Assembly (NCBI GenBank): GCA_037045045.1
Contig: JBAOHL010000005.1
Location: 620,001-684,000, forward strand
DNA length: 64,000 nt
DNA from: Phosphoribacter sp037045045
Lineage (GTDB): Bacteria; Actinomycetota; Actinomycetes; Actinomycetales; Dermatophilaceae
Direction of reading: 5' to 3'
This document shows positions 17,097 to 26,338 of this stretch, piece by piece. The first letter of the stretch is position 1. The number at the start of each line of letters is the position of its first letter. The position numbers and the translations under genes were made by a program. The notes below the pieces were generated by a model. The model was not told where the DNA came from and did no database searches. It was given only the letters and a program-made list of their open reading frames with translations.

Positions 17097-18209
17097 GTGA
17101 CCACCTCCGCCAGCCGCTCACGCGCGGCATCCCTGCTCGGCCTGCTCGTGCTCGCCGTGACCACCGCGTGCACGAGTTCCCCGACGAGCGCCCCCACCAG
17201 CGTCGTCACCCCCACGGCGTCGGCCACGACGTCCACCTCGGCCAGCCCCACGAGCACGGCGACCGAGATCCCTATCACGACGGTGCCGCCGTCCGCTGCC
17301 CCCACCCCGGCCGCCCTCATGGCCCAGGGGGCCAGCGGCGACCAGGTCCGGGAGCTGCAGGCGCGCCTCAAGCAGTTGTCCCTCTTCGACGCCACCGTCG
17401 ACGGGGTCTACGCCGACGTGACGACGACCGGGGTGCGCGGATTCCAAAGCAACTCCGGGCTGGCGACCACCGGCGCGGTCGACCAGGCGACCTGGAATGC
17501 CCTGCTGGCCGCGACCCGCGCTCCGAGTGCCGAGGAGCTGGCGGGACACCTGCTGCCCGGCCCGGCGCTGATGGCCGCCGGGTCGACCGGTGCGAACGTG
17601 CGCGACCTGCAAGCCAGGCTCAAGCAAATCGGCTGGTGGACCGGCGACGTGACGAACACCTACGGGCCCCAGACCGTCGAGGCGGTCCGCGGATTCCAGG
17701 CCAAGCGGGCGATCCCGCAGACCGGCGAGGTCGACCAGCGCACCCGCGACCGGCTCTACGCGATGACCCGCAAGCCCACCTCCGACGAGCTCAACAACGT
17801 CAAGCCCAAGCCGGCGGCCACGGGGCTGACCACCGCCGGGCTGGACCCGCGCTGCCTCACCGGTCGGGCCATGTGCGTGAGCAAGAAGACGAACAAGCTC
17901 ACCTGGGTGGTCGACGGCGTCCCCATTGTCCGCGTCGACGTGCGGTTCGGTTCCCAGGAGCTGCCGACCCGCGAGGGCGCGTTCTCGGTGTTCCAGAAGT
18001 CCCGCGACCACGTCTCGACGATCTACCACACGTCGATGCCGTACGCGATGTTCTTCAGCGGCGGACAGGCGGTGCACTACTCCCCCGACTTCGCCGCCCG
18101 GGGGTACTCCGGCGCCTCGCACGGGTGCATCAACGTGCGAGACCTGCGGACGATCACCTGGCTGTTCGACCAGGTCCAGATCGGCGACGCAGTCATCGTC
18201 TACCGCTGA
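17097..18209 (+). CDS. L,D-transpeptidase with two peptidoglycan-binding domains (lipoprotein)
   Basis: This 370-residue protein has a basic N-terminus, a hydrophobic signal and a lipobox-like VTTAC (Cys about 25), then a Thr/Ser/Pro linker. Two PG_binding_1 repeats follow (about residues 75-135 and 155-220). The C-terminal YkuD domain carries the catalytic HGCINVRD (Cys344) with an upstream conserved His in the MFFSGGQAVHYSP region. It should form 3-3 crosslinks or attach proteins to peptidoglycan outside the cytoplasmic membrane. The GTG start has an AGGAAG ribosome-binding site. A terminator follows. Confidence 0.9.
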   Translation: MTTSASRSRAASLLGLLVLAVTTACTSSPTSAPTSVVTPTASATTSTSASPTSTATEIPITTVPPSAAPTPAALMAQGASGDQVRELQARLKQLSLFDATVDGVYADVTTTGVRGFQSNSGLATTGAVDQATWNALLAATRAPSAEELAGHLLPGPALMAAGSTGANVRDLQARLKQIGWWTGDVTNTYGPQTVEAVRGFQAKRAIPQTGEVDQRTRDRLYAMTRKPTSDELNNVKPKPAATGLTTAGLDPRCLTGRAMCVSKKTNKLTWVVDGVPIVRVDVRFGSQELPTREGAFSVFQKSRDHVSTIYHTSMPYAMFFSGGQAVHYSPDFAARGYSGASHGCINVRDLRTITWLFDQVQIGDAVIVYR

Positions 18210-18310
18210 GCCGCCGCGGCCGCGCCGCCGTCGAGCTCCCGCCCGGACAGGGCGGCGGTGCACTGTGCCGACGAGGTCAGGACTGCGAGGAGCCCGAGCC
18301 CGACAACGCG

Positions 18311-18337
18311 GAAACCCCCTGATGGACAGGGGGTTTC
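18311..18337. terminator. Hairpin between L,D-transpeptidase gene and tRNA-Glu
   Basis: A perfect 10-bp stem (GAAACCCCCT 18311-18320 with AGGGGGTTTC 18328-18337) has a 7-base loop. It can end transcription of the transpeptidase gene and of the leftward tRNA-Glu. Confidence 0.8.
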
Positions 18338-18343
18338 GGTGCG

Positions 18344-18416
18344 TAGCCCCGACGGGATTCGAACCCGCGCTACCGCCTTGAGAGGGCGGCGTGCTAGGCC
18401 GCTACACAACGGGGCC
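18344..18416 (-). tRNA. tRNA-Glu (CTC anticodon)
   Basis: The cloverleaf reads on the minus strand. The anticodon stem CCGCC/GGCGG encloses CTCTCAA (anticodon CTC), the D arm has GTAGCGGCCTAGCAC, and the T arm has GGGTTCGAATCCC. The acceptor stem is GGCCCCG with CGGGGCT, giving a G-T closing pair. CCA is not encoded. Confidence 0.93.
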
Positions 18417-18523
18417 CTAGCGGTGTCCGCGGCCGAAGCCGGGCGGACGACGCAGGACACCTTACCGTCGGCAGCAGGTGTCCGGCGAATCGGCGCGGCT
18501 GTCGTCACGATGCCGAACCAGAG

Positions 18524-18595
18524 CTGGGGTACCAGGACTCGAACCTAGAATGACGGAACCAGAATCCGTTGTGTTGCCAATTACACCATACCCCA
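18524..18595 (-). tRNA. tRNA-Gln (CTG anticodon)
   Basis: On the minus strand the acceptor TGGGGTA pairs with TACCCCA. The anticodon stem ACGGA/TCCGT encloses TTCTGGT (anticodon CTG), and the T arm has AGGTTCGAGTCCT. It is in the same orientation as tRNA-Glu 108 bp downstream, so the two may be co-transcribed. CCA is not encoded. Confidence 0.93.
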
Positions 18596-18716
18596 TGGGG
18601 GTATCCCTCCCGGCGGCCGTCGAGGCGCGCGAAAGCGAGACCGACTAGCGAGCATACCGGCGCCGCACACGGCCCCTCAAATCCCGCCGCCGCCAGCCCT
18701 CCGGAGCCCGGCCACG

Positions 18717-19595
18717 CTAGCGCAGTTCGAGGGTGGCGCGTCGGCGTCCGTCGAGTTCGAGCAGGCGCAGCGCGACGAGCCCAAACGCCGCGTATGCCGT
18801 GCCGAGGGCCATCTCCTGTCCCAGCAGTCCGCCGACCGAGGACAGCGAGCCACCGGCAGCGAGGTCACGGCTCGCCTCGATAGCGTGCGTCAAGGGCAGC
18901 CACGAGGACAGCGCTGCCATCCACCCGGGCAGGGCATCGAGGGCGATGTTGGCGCCGCTGAAGACGAGCAACAGCCCGAAGAGCAGGTTGGACAGCACCG
19001 CCGTCGAGCGCACCCGCATGGCGATCGCCGCCTCGACGAGCCCAAGCCCCGTGCACGAGGCCGCTCCGGCCGCCACGGCGACGGCCAGCCCCGGCCACTG
19101 GCCTGCGGGGATCGAGACACCGAGCAGCCACGCCCCGGCCGCGAGGCTCACCAACGTGGCGAACCACCCGTTGACCACGACGGGCAGGGCCCGTCCGAAG
19201 AACAGGGCCAGCCGATTGGCCGGCGAGACGAGGACGATCCCGAGGGTCTGGGTGCCTCGCTCCCCAGCGATCGTGTTGGCCATCGCGAACAGGCACGGGA
19301 TGGCGCTGTACTGGACGGCGTTGCCGACGAGGTAGAACGCGTCCGACTGCACGCCCGCCCGCCGGCCGATATAGGCGAAGAGCAGGATCTGGAACACCGG
19401 CGAAACGATGAGGCTGGGGATGTAGACGACCGGGCTGAGCCAGCCGAAGAGGGCGCGAAAGCTCGTCAACCCGCCGACGAACAGCACGCGGAGAAACCCG
19501 CGCAGCCGGGCCGCCATCGTCGGGTCCGCCAGCCGACCGCCCGCGCCGCTGCCGGTCGCCGCAGGCCGTGCGAGCGCACCGAGCTCGCCGGTCAC
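18717..19595 (-). CDS. ABC-2 type transporter permease (second subunit)
   Basis: This 292-residue integral membrane protein has about six predicted hydrophobic helices and the ABC-2 layout (FGWLSPVVYIPSLIVSPVFQILLFAYIGR... GERGTQTLGIVLVSP... and a terminal helix). The GTG start overlaps the stop of the first permease by 4 bp (GTGA); an internal ATG at MAARLRGF is an alternative. With the two preceding genes it forms an exporter (drug, lipid or polymer). The substrate cannot be told. Its stop lies about 120 bp from tRNA-Gln. Confidence 0.85.
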   Translation of the reverse strand: MTGELGALARPAATGSGAGGRLADPTMAARLRGFLRVLFVGGLTSFRALFGWLSPVVYIPSLIVSPVFQILLFAYIGRRAGVQSDAFYLVGNAVQYSAIPCLFAMANTIAGERGTQTLGIVLVSPANRLALFFGRALPVVVNGWFATLVSLAAGAWLLGVSIPAGQWPGLAVAVAAGAASCTGLGLVEAAIAMRVRSTAVLSNLLFGLLLVFSGANIALDALPGWMAALSSWLPLTHAIEASRDLAAGGSLSSVGGLLGQEMALGTAYAAFGLVALRLLELDGRRRATLELR

Positions 19596-20395
19596 GACAG
19601 CGCCAGGGTCGCGTGCTGGCGGGCCGAGCGCAGTACCCATTCGGACAGCAGCCCGGCCAGCACGGCATACCCGCAGCCCAGGGCGGCGCACATGCCGATG
19701 TCCCCCCACACGGGAGCGCCGGTCGCGGCTGCGCGGATCGCGTCCATCCCCCACGTGGGCGGCAGGGCCCGGGCGATCCATTGGGCCCAGTCCGGCAGCA
19801 CCGACACGGGGACGAGGAACCCGCAGACGAGCCAGCCCGGGTATTCGAGCATGCTCCCGATGGCCCACCCGGAGCGGAACCGGGCCATCGACACGGTGAG
19901 CAACAACCCGAAGATCGACAGGGCCAGGACCGTGACGAGCAGGGCGACGACCAGGCCCACCGGGTCGGCGACCGCGACATCGATGCCGAAGAGGACCTTG
20001 CCCCACAGCAGCGTCGCGACGAGCGAGTACAGCGCGGTCGCGGCCAAGGCCGCGGTCATCGGCAGGATGACGAGAGGGAATCGGGTCGGCGAAGCGACGA
20101 GCAGCTCGAGGATGCCGTCGAAGCGCTGGTTCTGCAGCAGGTTGCTCGCCGAGGTGGCAATCGAGGACCACGTGCCCATCACTGCGGCGCCGAGCCCCGA
20201 GTACACCAGGGCCTGGGGGTCGGAGGATTGGCGGTAGAGCAGGAACGCGGTCGTCGCGAAGAACAGCGGCCACACGACGTTGAGGAACCCGTCGAACGCC
20301 GACGTGGCGACGATCTTCAGCTGCAGCCATGTCGCGACGGCCAGCATCCGCGCAGTGCGCGCCGGCGCCGACGCGGCCCCCAGTCCGGTGCTCAC
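19592..20395 (-). CDS. ABC-2 type transporter permease (first subunit)
   Basis: This 267-residue membrane protein has an ABC-2 permease layout. It has an amphipathic N-terminus, about six hydrophobic helices and the segment FDGILELLVASPTRFPLVILP, where the LLxxSPxxxxxIxxP pattern is typical of ABC-2 subunits. It overlaps both neighbours by 4 bp, so the ATPase and the two different permeases are translationally coupled and probably made in equal amounts. Having two distinct permeases suggests a heterodimeric channel. Confidence 0.87.
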   Translation of the reverse strand: MSTGLGAASAPARTARMLAVATWLQLKIVATSAFDGFLNVVWPLFFATTAFLLYRQSSDPQALVYSGLGAAVMGTWSSIATSASNLLQNQRFDGILELLVASPTRFPLVILPMTAALAATALYSLVATLLWGKVLFGIDVAVADPVGLVVALLVTVLALSIFGLLLTVSMARFRSGWAIGSMLEYPGWLVCGFLVPVSVLPDWAQWIARALPPTWGMDAIRAAATGAPVWGDIGMCAALGCGYAVLAGLLSEWVLRSARQHATLALS

Positions 20396-21363
20396 GGGCC
20401 GACCAGGCTCACGTAGGCGTCCTCGAGAGTCGGCTCCCGGGACGCGACCCGCCCGAGCCGAGTGTCACCCAGGGCGCCGAGTACGCCAGCCGTGACGTCG
20501 CGCCCGGGCTCGACCTGCACGACGAGGGTCTCGACGTGGCCCTGGACGTCCACGGACACCGACCGCACTCCCGCGACTGCGCCGACCCGGGTCACCGCCT
20601 CCGGCGCGACGCCGAAGGTCTGCACCTCGACGACGTGCCCCGCGGCCACGCCCGCCTTGAGCTCGGTCGGCGTGCCGTGGGCGACGATCCGGCCGGAGCG
20701 GATCACCGCGATCCGGTCGCACAGCTCGTCGGCCTCGAACATGTAGTGCGTCGTGAGCAGGATCGTCTTGCCGCTCTCGCGCAGCCCCGAGATCGTCGTG
20801 CGCAGTTCGCGGGCACCGACGGGGTCGATGCCGATCGAGGGCTCGTCGAGGAACAGCACGTCGGGGTCGTGCAGCAGGCCCCGGGCGATGTGCAGTCGTT
20901 GGCGCATCCCCCGGGAGTAGCCCTCGACCCGTTCGCGTTCCCGCCCGGTCAGCCCGACGAGCTCGAGCAGCGTGCCGATGCGGGCCTTCTGCTCGCGTGG
21001 GGGCACGGCATACAGCTCGGCGAAGTAGCGCAGGTTGTCCAGCCCGGAGAGGCGTTCGTAAAGCCCGCGGTCGCCGCCGAAGACGTAGCCGATGCGCCGG
21101 CGCACCGCCCGGGCGTCGCGCTCGACGTCGAGCCCGAGCACCCTCGCCGACCCGGAGGTCGGCAACAGCAGTGTGATGAGCATCTTGATCGTCGTCGTCT
21201 TGCCCGCGCCGTTGGGCCCGAGCAACCCGAACAGCTCGCCCCGTTGCACCTCGAAGCTCACCCCGCGGACCGCCTCGACCCGGGTGCGCCGACGGCGCAA
21301 CACCCCGGTCGTGGTCGTGAACGTCCGGTGCAGGTCGCGCACGTCGAGCACGCTCACCGGCAC
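20392..21363 (-). CDS. ABC transporter ATP-binding protein (DrrA/CcmA type)
   Basis: This 323-residue ATPase has Walker A GPNGAGKT (49-56), signature YSRGMRQR (the usual LSGGQ replaced by SRGM, as in DrrA-like exporters), Walker B DVLFLDEP and a switch His in LLTTHYM. The roughly 80-residue C-terminal extension (VVEVQTFGV...) is the DUF4162-like domain common in this group. It is first in a three-gene operon with two ABC-2 permeases. The substrate is unknown. The start GTG lacks a strong Shine-Dalgarno. Confidence 0.92.
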   Translation of the reverse strand: MPVSVLDVRDLHRTFTTTTGVLRRRRTRVEAVRGVSFEVQRGELFGLLGPNGAGKTTTIKMLITLLLPTSGSARVLGLDVERDARAVRRRIGYVFGGDRGLYERLSGLDNLRYFAELYAVPPREQKARIGTLLELVGLTGRERERVEGYSRGMRQRLHIARGLLHDPDVLFLDEPSIGIDPVGARELRTTISGLRESGKTILLTTHYMFEADELCDRIAVIRSGRIVAHGTPTELKAGVAAGHVVEVQTFGVAPEAVTRVGAVAGVRSVSVDVQGHVETLVVQVEPGRDVTAGVLGALGDTRLGRVASREPTLEDAYVSLVGP

Positions 21364-21478
21364 GCCCCAGCCGAGGTCGGCGCGTGCTCGGCGTCCCGCA
21401 GGTCCATGCCCCGAGTCTGTCCCGGGGCACCGACATCTTCAACCGAGTATGCCGCGGCCCGGTCGGCCGCCGGTCGAT

Positions 21479-22747
21479 TCACTGGTGGACGAGCAGGCTC
21501 ACCGCGTGGATGAGCACGCCGACCAGCCCGCCGACAATCGTGCCGTTGATCCGGATGAACTGCAGGTCCCGGCCGACGAACAGCTCGACCTTTTCGGCGG
21601 TCTCGCGCCCGTCCCACCTCTGGATGGTGTGGCTGATCACCGTGGTGAGCTCGTCGCCGTAGCGCCCGACGACGAAGGCGGCCAGGTCGGCGGCATACCC
21701 GTCCATCCGGGCCTGCAACGCCGCGTCGTCGCGCACCCGCCCGGCGAACTCCCGCAGCTGCGCCTCGGCCCGGACGCGCAACGGGCTGTCCGGTTCGCCA
21801 AGCGCCTGGATGAGCGCGGTGCGGAAGGCGCCCCAGAGCGAGGTGGCCGTGGCGAGCAGTTGGGGGTGGTCGAGCACTCGCAGCTTGAGCCGCTCGGCCC
21901 GCGCCATGGTCTGGGGGTCGTGCAGCAGATCGTGGGCCAGCTGGGCGAGCAGGTCGTCCAGCGCGATCCGGACGTGGTGGCCAGGGTCGTCCTGGATGTC
22001 CTCGACCCATTGGACCGCCTCGACGTGCAGGCGCTTGGTGACGACGTCGTTGACCCGCTGCGGGGCCCACCACGGCGCGCGTTCGGCGAGCACCGCCGAG
22101 AAGGTCTCCTCGTTGAGCAACAGCCAGCGTCGTGCCTCGGCGAGGGCGAGGTCGACGAGGCCGTGGTGGGCCTGGTCGTGGACCACCTCGCCGAGGAACG
22201 TCCCGGCGATGGGCGAGAGCGGCTCCTCCCGTAGTCTCGGCAGCACCGCCTCGTCAAGCAAGGCCGCGACCGTCTCGTCGCGCAGCCGCTGCAGCCCCGA
22301 GATCGACACCGTCACCGCCTCGTCGACGACCCGAGCGCTGTTGCGGGGCACGAGCACCCAGGCGGCGGTCCGGCGCGCGATGCCGGCGGCGAGGACCCGA
22401 TCGCGGACGATCTCCTCGCGGAGGAAGTTCGCGCCCATGAAGTCCTGCAGGCTCCGGGCGAGCATGTCCTTCTTCCGGGGGATGATCGCCGTGTGCGGGA
22501 TCGGCAGCCCCAAGGGATGCCGGAACAGCGCGGTGACGGCGAACCAGTCGGCCATCGCGCCGACCATCGAGGCCTCCGCGCCGGCGTTGACGAACCCCCA
22601 GAACCCGTCCCGACCGAGGGTGAGCAGGAACACGACCGCGGCGAGGACGAGCAAGCCCAGCGCCACGGTCCGCATCCGCCGCAGCCCGCGGCGACGGTCC
22701 TCGTCGCCGGCCGCGTCGGTGATGGTGAACGTCGTCGGCGTCGTCAC
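21479..22747 (-). CDS. DUF445 membrane protein
   Basis: This 422-residue protein has one hydrophobic helix near residues 27-46 and one at the extreme C-terminus (IVGGLVGVLIHAVSLLVHQ). Between them is the family's conserved start ASMVGAMADWFAVTALFRHP and a long helical middle domain. DUF445 proteins are widespread and uncharacterised; the two terminal anchors suggest a hairpin with a large cytoplasmic or external helical domain. The GTG/ATG region has an AGGAGGAG ribosome-binding site. It is divergent from the response regulator gene. Confidence 0.87.
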   Translation of the reverse strand: MTTPTTFTITDAAGDEDRRRGLRRMRTVALGLLVLAAVVFLLTLGRDGFWGFVNAGAEASMVGAMADWFAVTALFRHPLGLPIPHTAIIPRKKDMLARSLQDFMGANFLREEIVRDRVLAAGIARRTAAWVLVPRNSARVVDEAVTVSISGLQRLRDETVAALLDEAVLPRLREEPLSPIAGTFLGEVVHDQAHHGLVDLALAEARRWLLLNEETFSAVLAERAPWWAPQRVNDVVTKRLHVEAVQWVEDIQDDPGHHVRIALDDLLAQLAHDLLHDPQTMARAERLKLRVLDHPQLLATATSLWGAFRTALIQALGEPDSPLRVRAEAQLREFAGRVRDDAALQARMDGYAADLAAFVVGRYGDELTTVISHTIQRWDGRETAEKVELFVGRDLQFIRINGTIVGGLVGVLIHAVSLLVHQ

Positions 22748-22869
22748 CGGCTCCTCCTGCTCTCGGGGGCGACGCTACCGGACCCCCGCGCAGCCCAACG
22801 CGACATCCCCTCGCGATGTTCCGAATCGGACCCGAACCTCGCGGTGACCCGGCCGTGATCCCCCGCGGT

Positions 22870-22875
22870 TAGAGT
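22870..22875 (+). promoter_or_regulatory. Leaderless -10 box of the response regulator operon
   Basis: TAGAGT lies 6 bp before the GTG at 22882, with no Shine-Dalgarno between. Confidence 0.5.
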
Positions 22876-22881
22876 CCTCGG

Positions 22882-23580
22882 GTGACCGGGGACTCGCAGC
22901 GGCTCGTCCTCGTCGTCGAGGACGAGCCCGCGATCGCCGACGTGCTCGTCCTCGCCCTGGAGCACGGCGGGTATGCCGCGGCCGTCGCTCGGGAGGGCGC
23001 CGAAGCCCTGGCGCTGGTCCGCGCCCGCCGTCCCGCCCTCGTGTTGCTGGACATCGGGCTACCCGGCCTGGACGGCATCGAGGTCTGCCGGCAGCTGCGT
23101 GGCGGCGGCGACTGGACCCCGGTGATCTTCGTGACGGCCCGCGACGACGAGGTCGAACGGATCGTCGGCATCGAGCTGGGGGCCGACGACTACGTGACCA
23201 AGCCGTTCTCGCCACGCGAGGTCGTCGCCCGGGTCGGTGCGGTGTTGCGTCGCGCCGAGCGGAGCGCGGCCGCGGGCCCAGACGAGCAGCTCGTTTGTGG
23301 AGCGGTCCAGGTCAGCGTGCCCGAGCGCCGGGTGCTCGTCGCCGGCCGGGAGGTCGCCTTCACCGCGACCGAGTTCGACCTCCTGGCGCACCTGCTGTCC
23401 TGCCCGGGCCGGGTGTTCTCCCGGGCCCAACTCATGCGCGCGGCGTGGGGCTACGACTCGGCCGCGGGCGAACGCACCGTCGACGTCCACGTTGCGCAGG
23501 TCCGCGCCAAGATCGGCCCGCACGAGGTCATCCGGACGGTCCGCGGCGTCGGGTATGCCGGATCCGCGGACGGGGTCTGA
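22882..23580 (+). CDS. OmpR/PhoB-family response regulator
   Basis: This 232-residue protein has a receiver domain with acidic pocket EDE (13-15), phospho-acceptor Asp57 (LLDIGLPG), Thr in VTARDD and Lys107 (YVTKPFSP). A C-terminal winged-helix effector follows (FTATEFDLLAHLL... RTVDVHVAQVRAKI... IRTVRGVGY). The kinase gene starts immediately after the stop, so the two form a two-component pair. Target genes are unknown; the DUF1800/DUF1501 genes downstream on the same strand are candidates. Confidence 0.95.
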   Translation: MTGDSQRLVLVVEDEPAIADVLVLALEHGGYAAAVAREGAEALALVRARRPALVLLDIGLPGLDGIEVCRQLRGGGDWTPVIFVTARDDEVERIVGIELGADDYVTKPFSPREVVARVGAVLRRAERSAAAGPDEQLVCGAVQVSVPERRVLVAGREVAFTATEFDLLAHLLSCPGRVFSRAQLMRAAWGYDSAAGERTVDVHVAQVRAKIGPHEVIRTVRGVGYAGSADGV

Positions 23581-24992
23581 ATGAACCGACCGCCGACGAC
23601 GCTGACCACGCGGTTCGCCCTGCTCACCGCGGGGGTCGTCGCCCTCACCGCGCTCGTCGTCGGGCTGCTCGGCGCGACGCTGCTGCCCCGAGCCAACGAC
23701 CAAGCGGCGCACCGGGCCTTGTCCGCGCTCGCAGATACCGCCCAGGCGACGATCGCGGCGAGCGCCGACCCCGAGACCGGCCAGGACCGCGTCCGGGCTG
23801 CGCTCGCCGGCGTCCAGGTGCAACTCGCCCAGGTGCGCGCCCGCCCAGGGGGTGCCCCGACGGTCACCGGCGACGCCCTCCCCCGGCGGTCGGTGTCCGT
23901 CGCCCAGATCGGGCAGTTGCTGGCCGGCGCCGATCTGTCTGCGCGCCTGGACGTCGAGGACTCGGTCATCCTCGTCGAAGGCCGACCCACTGTTACCGGG
24001 GCGATCGTGTTGGCCCAGCGCCGTTCGGACGCCGTGGCGATCGGACAGCAGGCGCTCGCTCGGCTGGCGTGGGGGTTGGCCGCGGTGGGCCTGCTGTCCT
24101 TGCTCGTCGGCGTCTGGCTGGCCCGCCGCGCGACCCGCCCGCTGCGGCATACCGCGTCGGCCGCCCACGCCCTCGCGCAGGGACGACGCGACGTCGCAGT
24201 GCCCGAGAGCGGGCCTGCGGAGGTCGCCGAGGTCGCACGATCGGTCAACACGCTGGCCCGGGCGCTGGCCCATTCGGAAGCCCGGCAGCGGGAGTTCCTC
24301 CTGTCGGTGTCGCACGACCTGCGCACCCCGTTGACCAGCGTGCACGGATATGCCGAGTCCCTGGCCGAGGGGCTCGTCCCCCCGACCGCGTCCCGGCCGT
24401 CGGCCAGGTCATCGGCGCGGAGACGGCCCGGCTCGAGCGACTCGTCGCCGACCTGTTGGACCTGGCCCGGCTCGACGCGGGCCAGATGCGGATGGACATC
24501 GTCCGGATGGACCTCGCCGAGCTGCTCGAGGCCGCCGAGCCGGCGTGGGCCGACCGCTGCGCCAAGGTCGGGATCACCTGGTCGATCCAGCGTCCGGCCG
24601 GGGCCGTCCTCGTCGACGCCGACCCCGGCCGGGTGCGCCAGGCTGTCGACGGGCTATTGGAGAATGCCGTCCGGGTCACCCCACGAGGTCGGCCCGTCGT
24701 GCTCGCGGCCCGCATCGAGGCCACCGACGCGGTCCTCGAGGTCCGCGACGGCGGCCCGGGCCTGGCCGAGGAGGACCTCGGCGTGGCCTTCGACCAGGGC
24801 GCGCTGCACGAGCGGTACCGAGGCGTCCGGGCGGTCGGCACGGGGCTGGGGTTGGCGCTCGTCGCGCGGATCGCCACGCGCCTGGGCGGCTCCGTGTCGG
24901 CCAGTCATGCCCCCGAGGGCGGGGCGCGCTTCCAGCTGCGGCTGCCGCTCGTCGGCGGGAATGCCCCTGGTGAAGAGTTCACCCAGCACTGA
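23581..24992 (+). pseudogene. Sensor histidine kinase, interrupted by a one-base frameshift
   Basis: The first frame gives a membrane sensor kinase: TM1 about residues 12-34, an extracellular domain, TM2 about 158-180, a HAMP domain and the H-box SVSHDLRTPL (His245). Then at a run of six C (about 24377-24382) the frame breaks. The rest continues one frame over: AVGQVIGAETARLERLVADLLDLARLD, the N box LLENAVRV, G1 DGGPGLAEEDL and G2 GTGLGLALVAR, ending at 24992. Seven C would restore one continuous kinase of about 470 residues. This may be a homopolymer sequencing error or a true recent mutation. No other damage is visible. Confidence 0.85.
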
Positions 24993-25026
24993 CCTGCCTC
25001 GAACACGGCGCGACGAGGCTGGCCCC

Positions 25027-26328
25027 ATGGGCAGCGACTGGGGGCAGACGGCGCGGCTGCTGCGCCGAGCCGGCTTCGGAGCCACCGGGGCCGAGGTCGA
25101 CGCGGCGGCCGCGGCGGGGGTCTCGGTGTGGCTGGACCGCGCGTTGGCTGCCGATCCCACGAAGGATGCCGCGGCCGAGCCGCCGCCGCCGACGCTGTCC
25201 GTCCCGACCGCGCCAGGGCCCGGGGCCACCCGCGAACAGCGCCAAGCCCAGCTCGCGGCCCTGCGCACCGGCGTCCAGGCCCTCGGGCGGTGGTGGTTGC
25301 GTCGGATGATCCACACCGAGGCCCCGCTCACCGAGAAGCTCACCTTTGGGTGGCACGACCACTTCGCCACCTCCGCGGTCAAGGTCCGCCAGGCGCCGCT
25401 GCTGCTCGCGCAGAACGAACGGTTCCGCAGCCAGGGCCGAGCCACCTTCGCCGCGTTGGCGACGGCGATGCTCACCGACCCGGCCCTGATGGTGTACCTC
25501 GACGCTCCGAAGAACCGCGCCGGCGCACCGAACGAGAACCTCGCCCGGGAGTTCCTGGAGCTGTTCACCCTCGGCCACGGCGGGGGGTACACCGAGGCCG
25601 ACGTCAAGGACGGTGCCCGGGCGCTCACCGGCTGGCGGCTGGACGCGAATGGCGCCGCGGTGTTCGACGCCAAGCGCCACGACGACGGGACCAAGTCTGT
25701 GCTCGGCGTGTCGGGTCGGCTCGACGCCGCCGGCTTTGCCGCGGCGGTGTTGCGCCAGCCCGCCGCGCCGACCTACGTCGTCACCCGTTGGTGGAACCGT
25801 CTCGCCTCCCCCGAACCACCCCCACCGGACACCCTCGGGAGACTGCGCGCGGCATACGGAACCGACGGGGACCTCGCAGCCGTGTTCCGGGCCGTCCTCA
25901 CCGACCCGGCATTCGACGCCGCTTCCGGGACCGTCGTCCTGTCCCCCGTCGAATGGCTCGTCGGCGCGGCCCGCGCCTTGCGGGTGCCCACCGACGACCC
26001 AACCCTGGACCGGATCGGCGCGGCACTGCGCGACCTGGGGCAGTTGCCCTTCTACCCGCCCAACGTCTCCGGCTGGCCCTCGGGTGCCGCCTGGCTCTCG
26101 ACCGCCGCGGCCCAGCGCCGCGTCCAGGTCGCCGTCGCCCTCGTGGCGGCGGGCCGGATGGACGCCCTCGACGGCGTGGGCGCCGGCGAGCGCATCGAGG
26201 CGACCGCCCATCTGCTGGGCCTGTCCCACCTGAGCGACCGGACGGCGCGCGCGCTGCGCCCCCTGTCCGCCAAGCCGCGCGAACTGCTCGCCCTCGCGTT
26301 GGTCAGCCCCGAGTACCTCGTCAGCTGA
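25027..26328 (+). CDS. DUF1800 domain-containing protein
   Basis: This 433-residue protein has the DUF1800 signature order: LLRRAGFGATGAEVDAA, LTEKLTFGWHDHFATS, NENLAREFLELFTLG and ARALTGW, then PPNVSGWPSGAAWLST near the C-terminus. DUF1800 genes are nearly always followed by a DUF1501 gene, as here (11 bp gap), and the pair is thought to act on extracellular or envelope material, but the biochemistry is unsettled. No signal peptide is obvious in this copy. The ATG at 25027 is 34 bp behind the kinase reading frame, so it may be in the same operon. Confidence 0.87.
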   Translation: MGSDWGQTARLLRRAGFGATGAEVDAAAAAGVSVWLDRALAADPTKDAAAEPPPPTLSVPTAPGPGATREQRQAQLAALRTGVQALGRWWLRRMIHTEAPLTEKLTFGWHDHFATSAVKVRQAPLLLAQNERFRSQGRATFAALATAMLTDPALMVYLDAPKNRAGAPNENLAREFLELFTLGHGGGYTEADVKDGARALTGWRLDANGAAVFDAKRHDDGTKSVLGVSGRLDAAGFAAAVLRQPAAPTYVVTRWWNRLASPEPPPPDTLGRLRAAYGTDGDLAAVFRAVLTDPAFDAASGTVVLSPVEWLVGAARALRVPTDDPTLDRIGAALRDLGQLPFYPPNVSGWPSGAAWLSTAAAQRRVQVAVALVAAGRMDALDGVGAGERIEATAHLLGLSHLSDRTARALRPLSAKPRELLALALVSPEYLVS

Positions 26329-26338
26329 GGTGAACCGC

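Noticed and set aside
18344..18595. tRNA genes as phage or island attachment sites
   Set aside because: No integrase or partial tRNA repeat is nearby; the neighbours are ordinary chromosomal genes.
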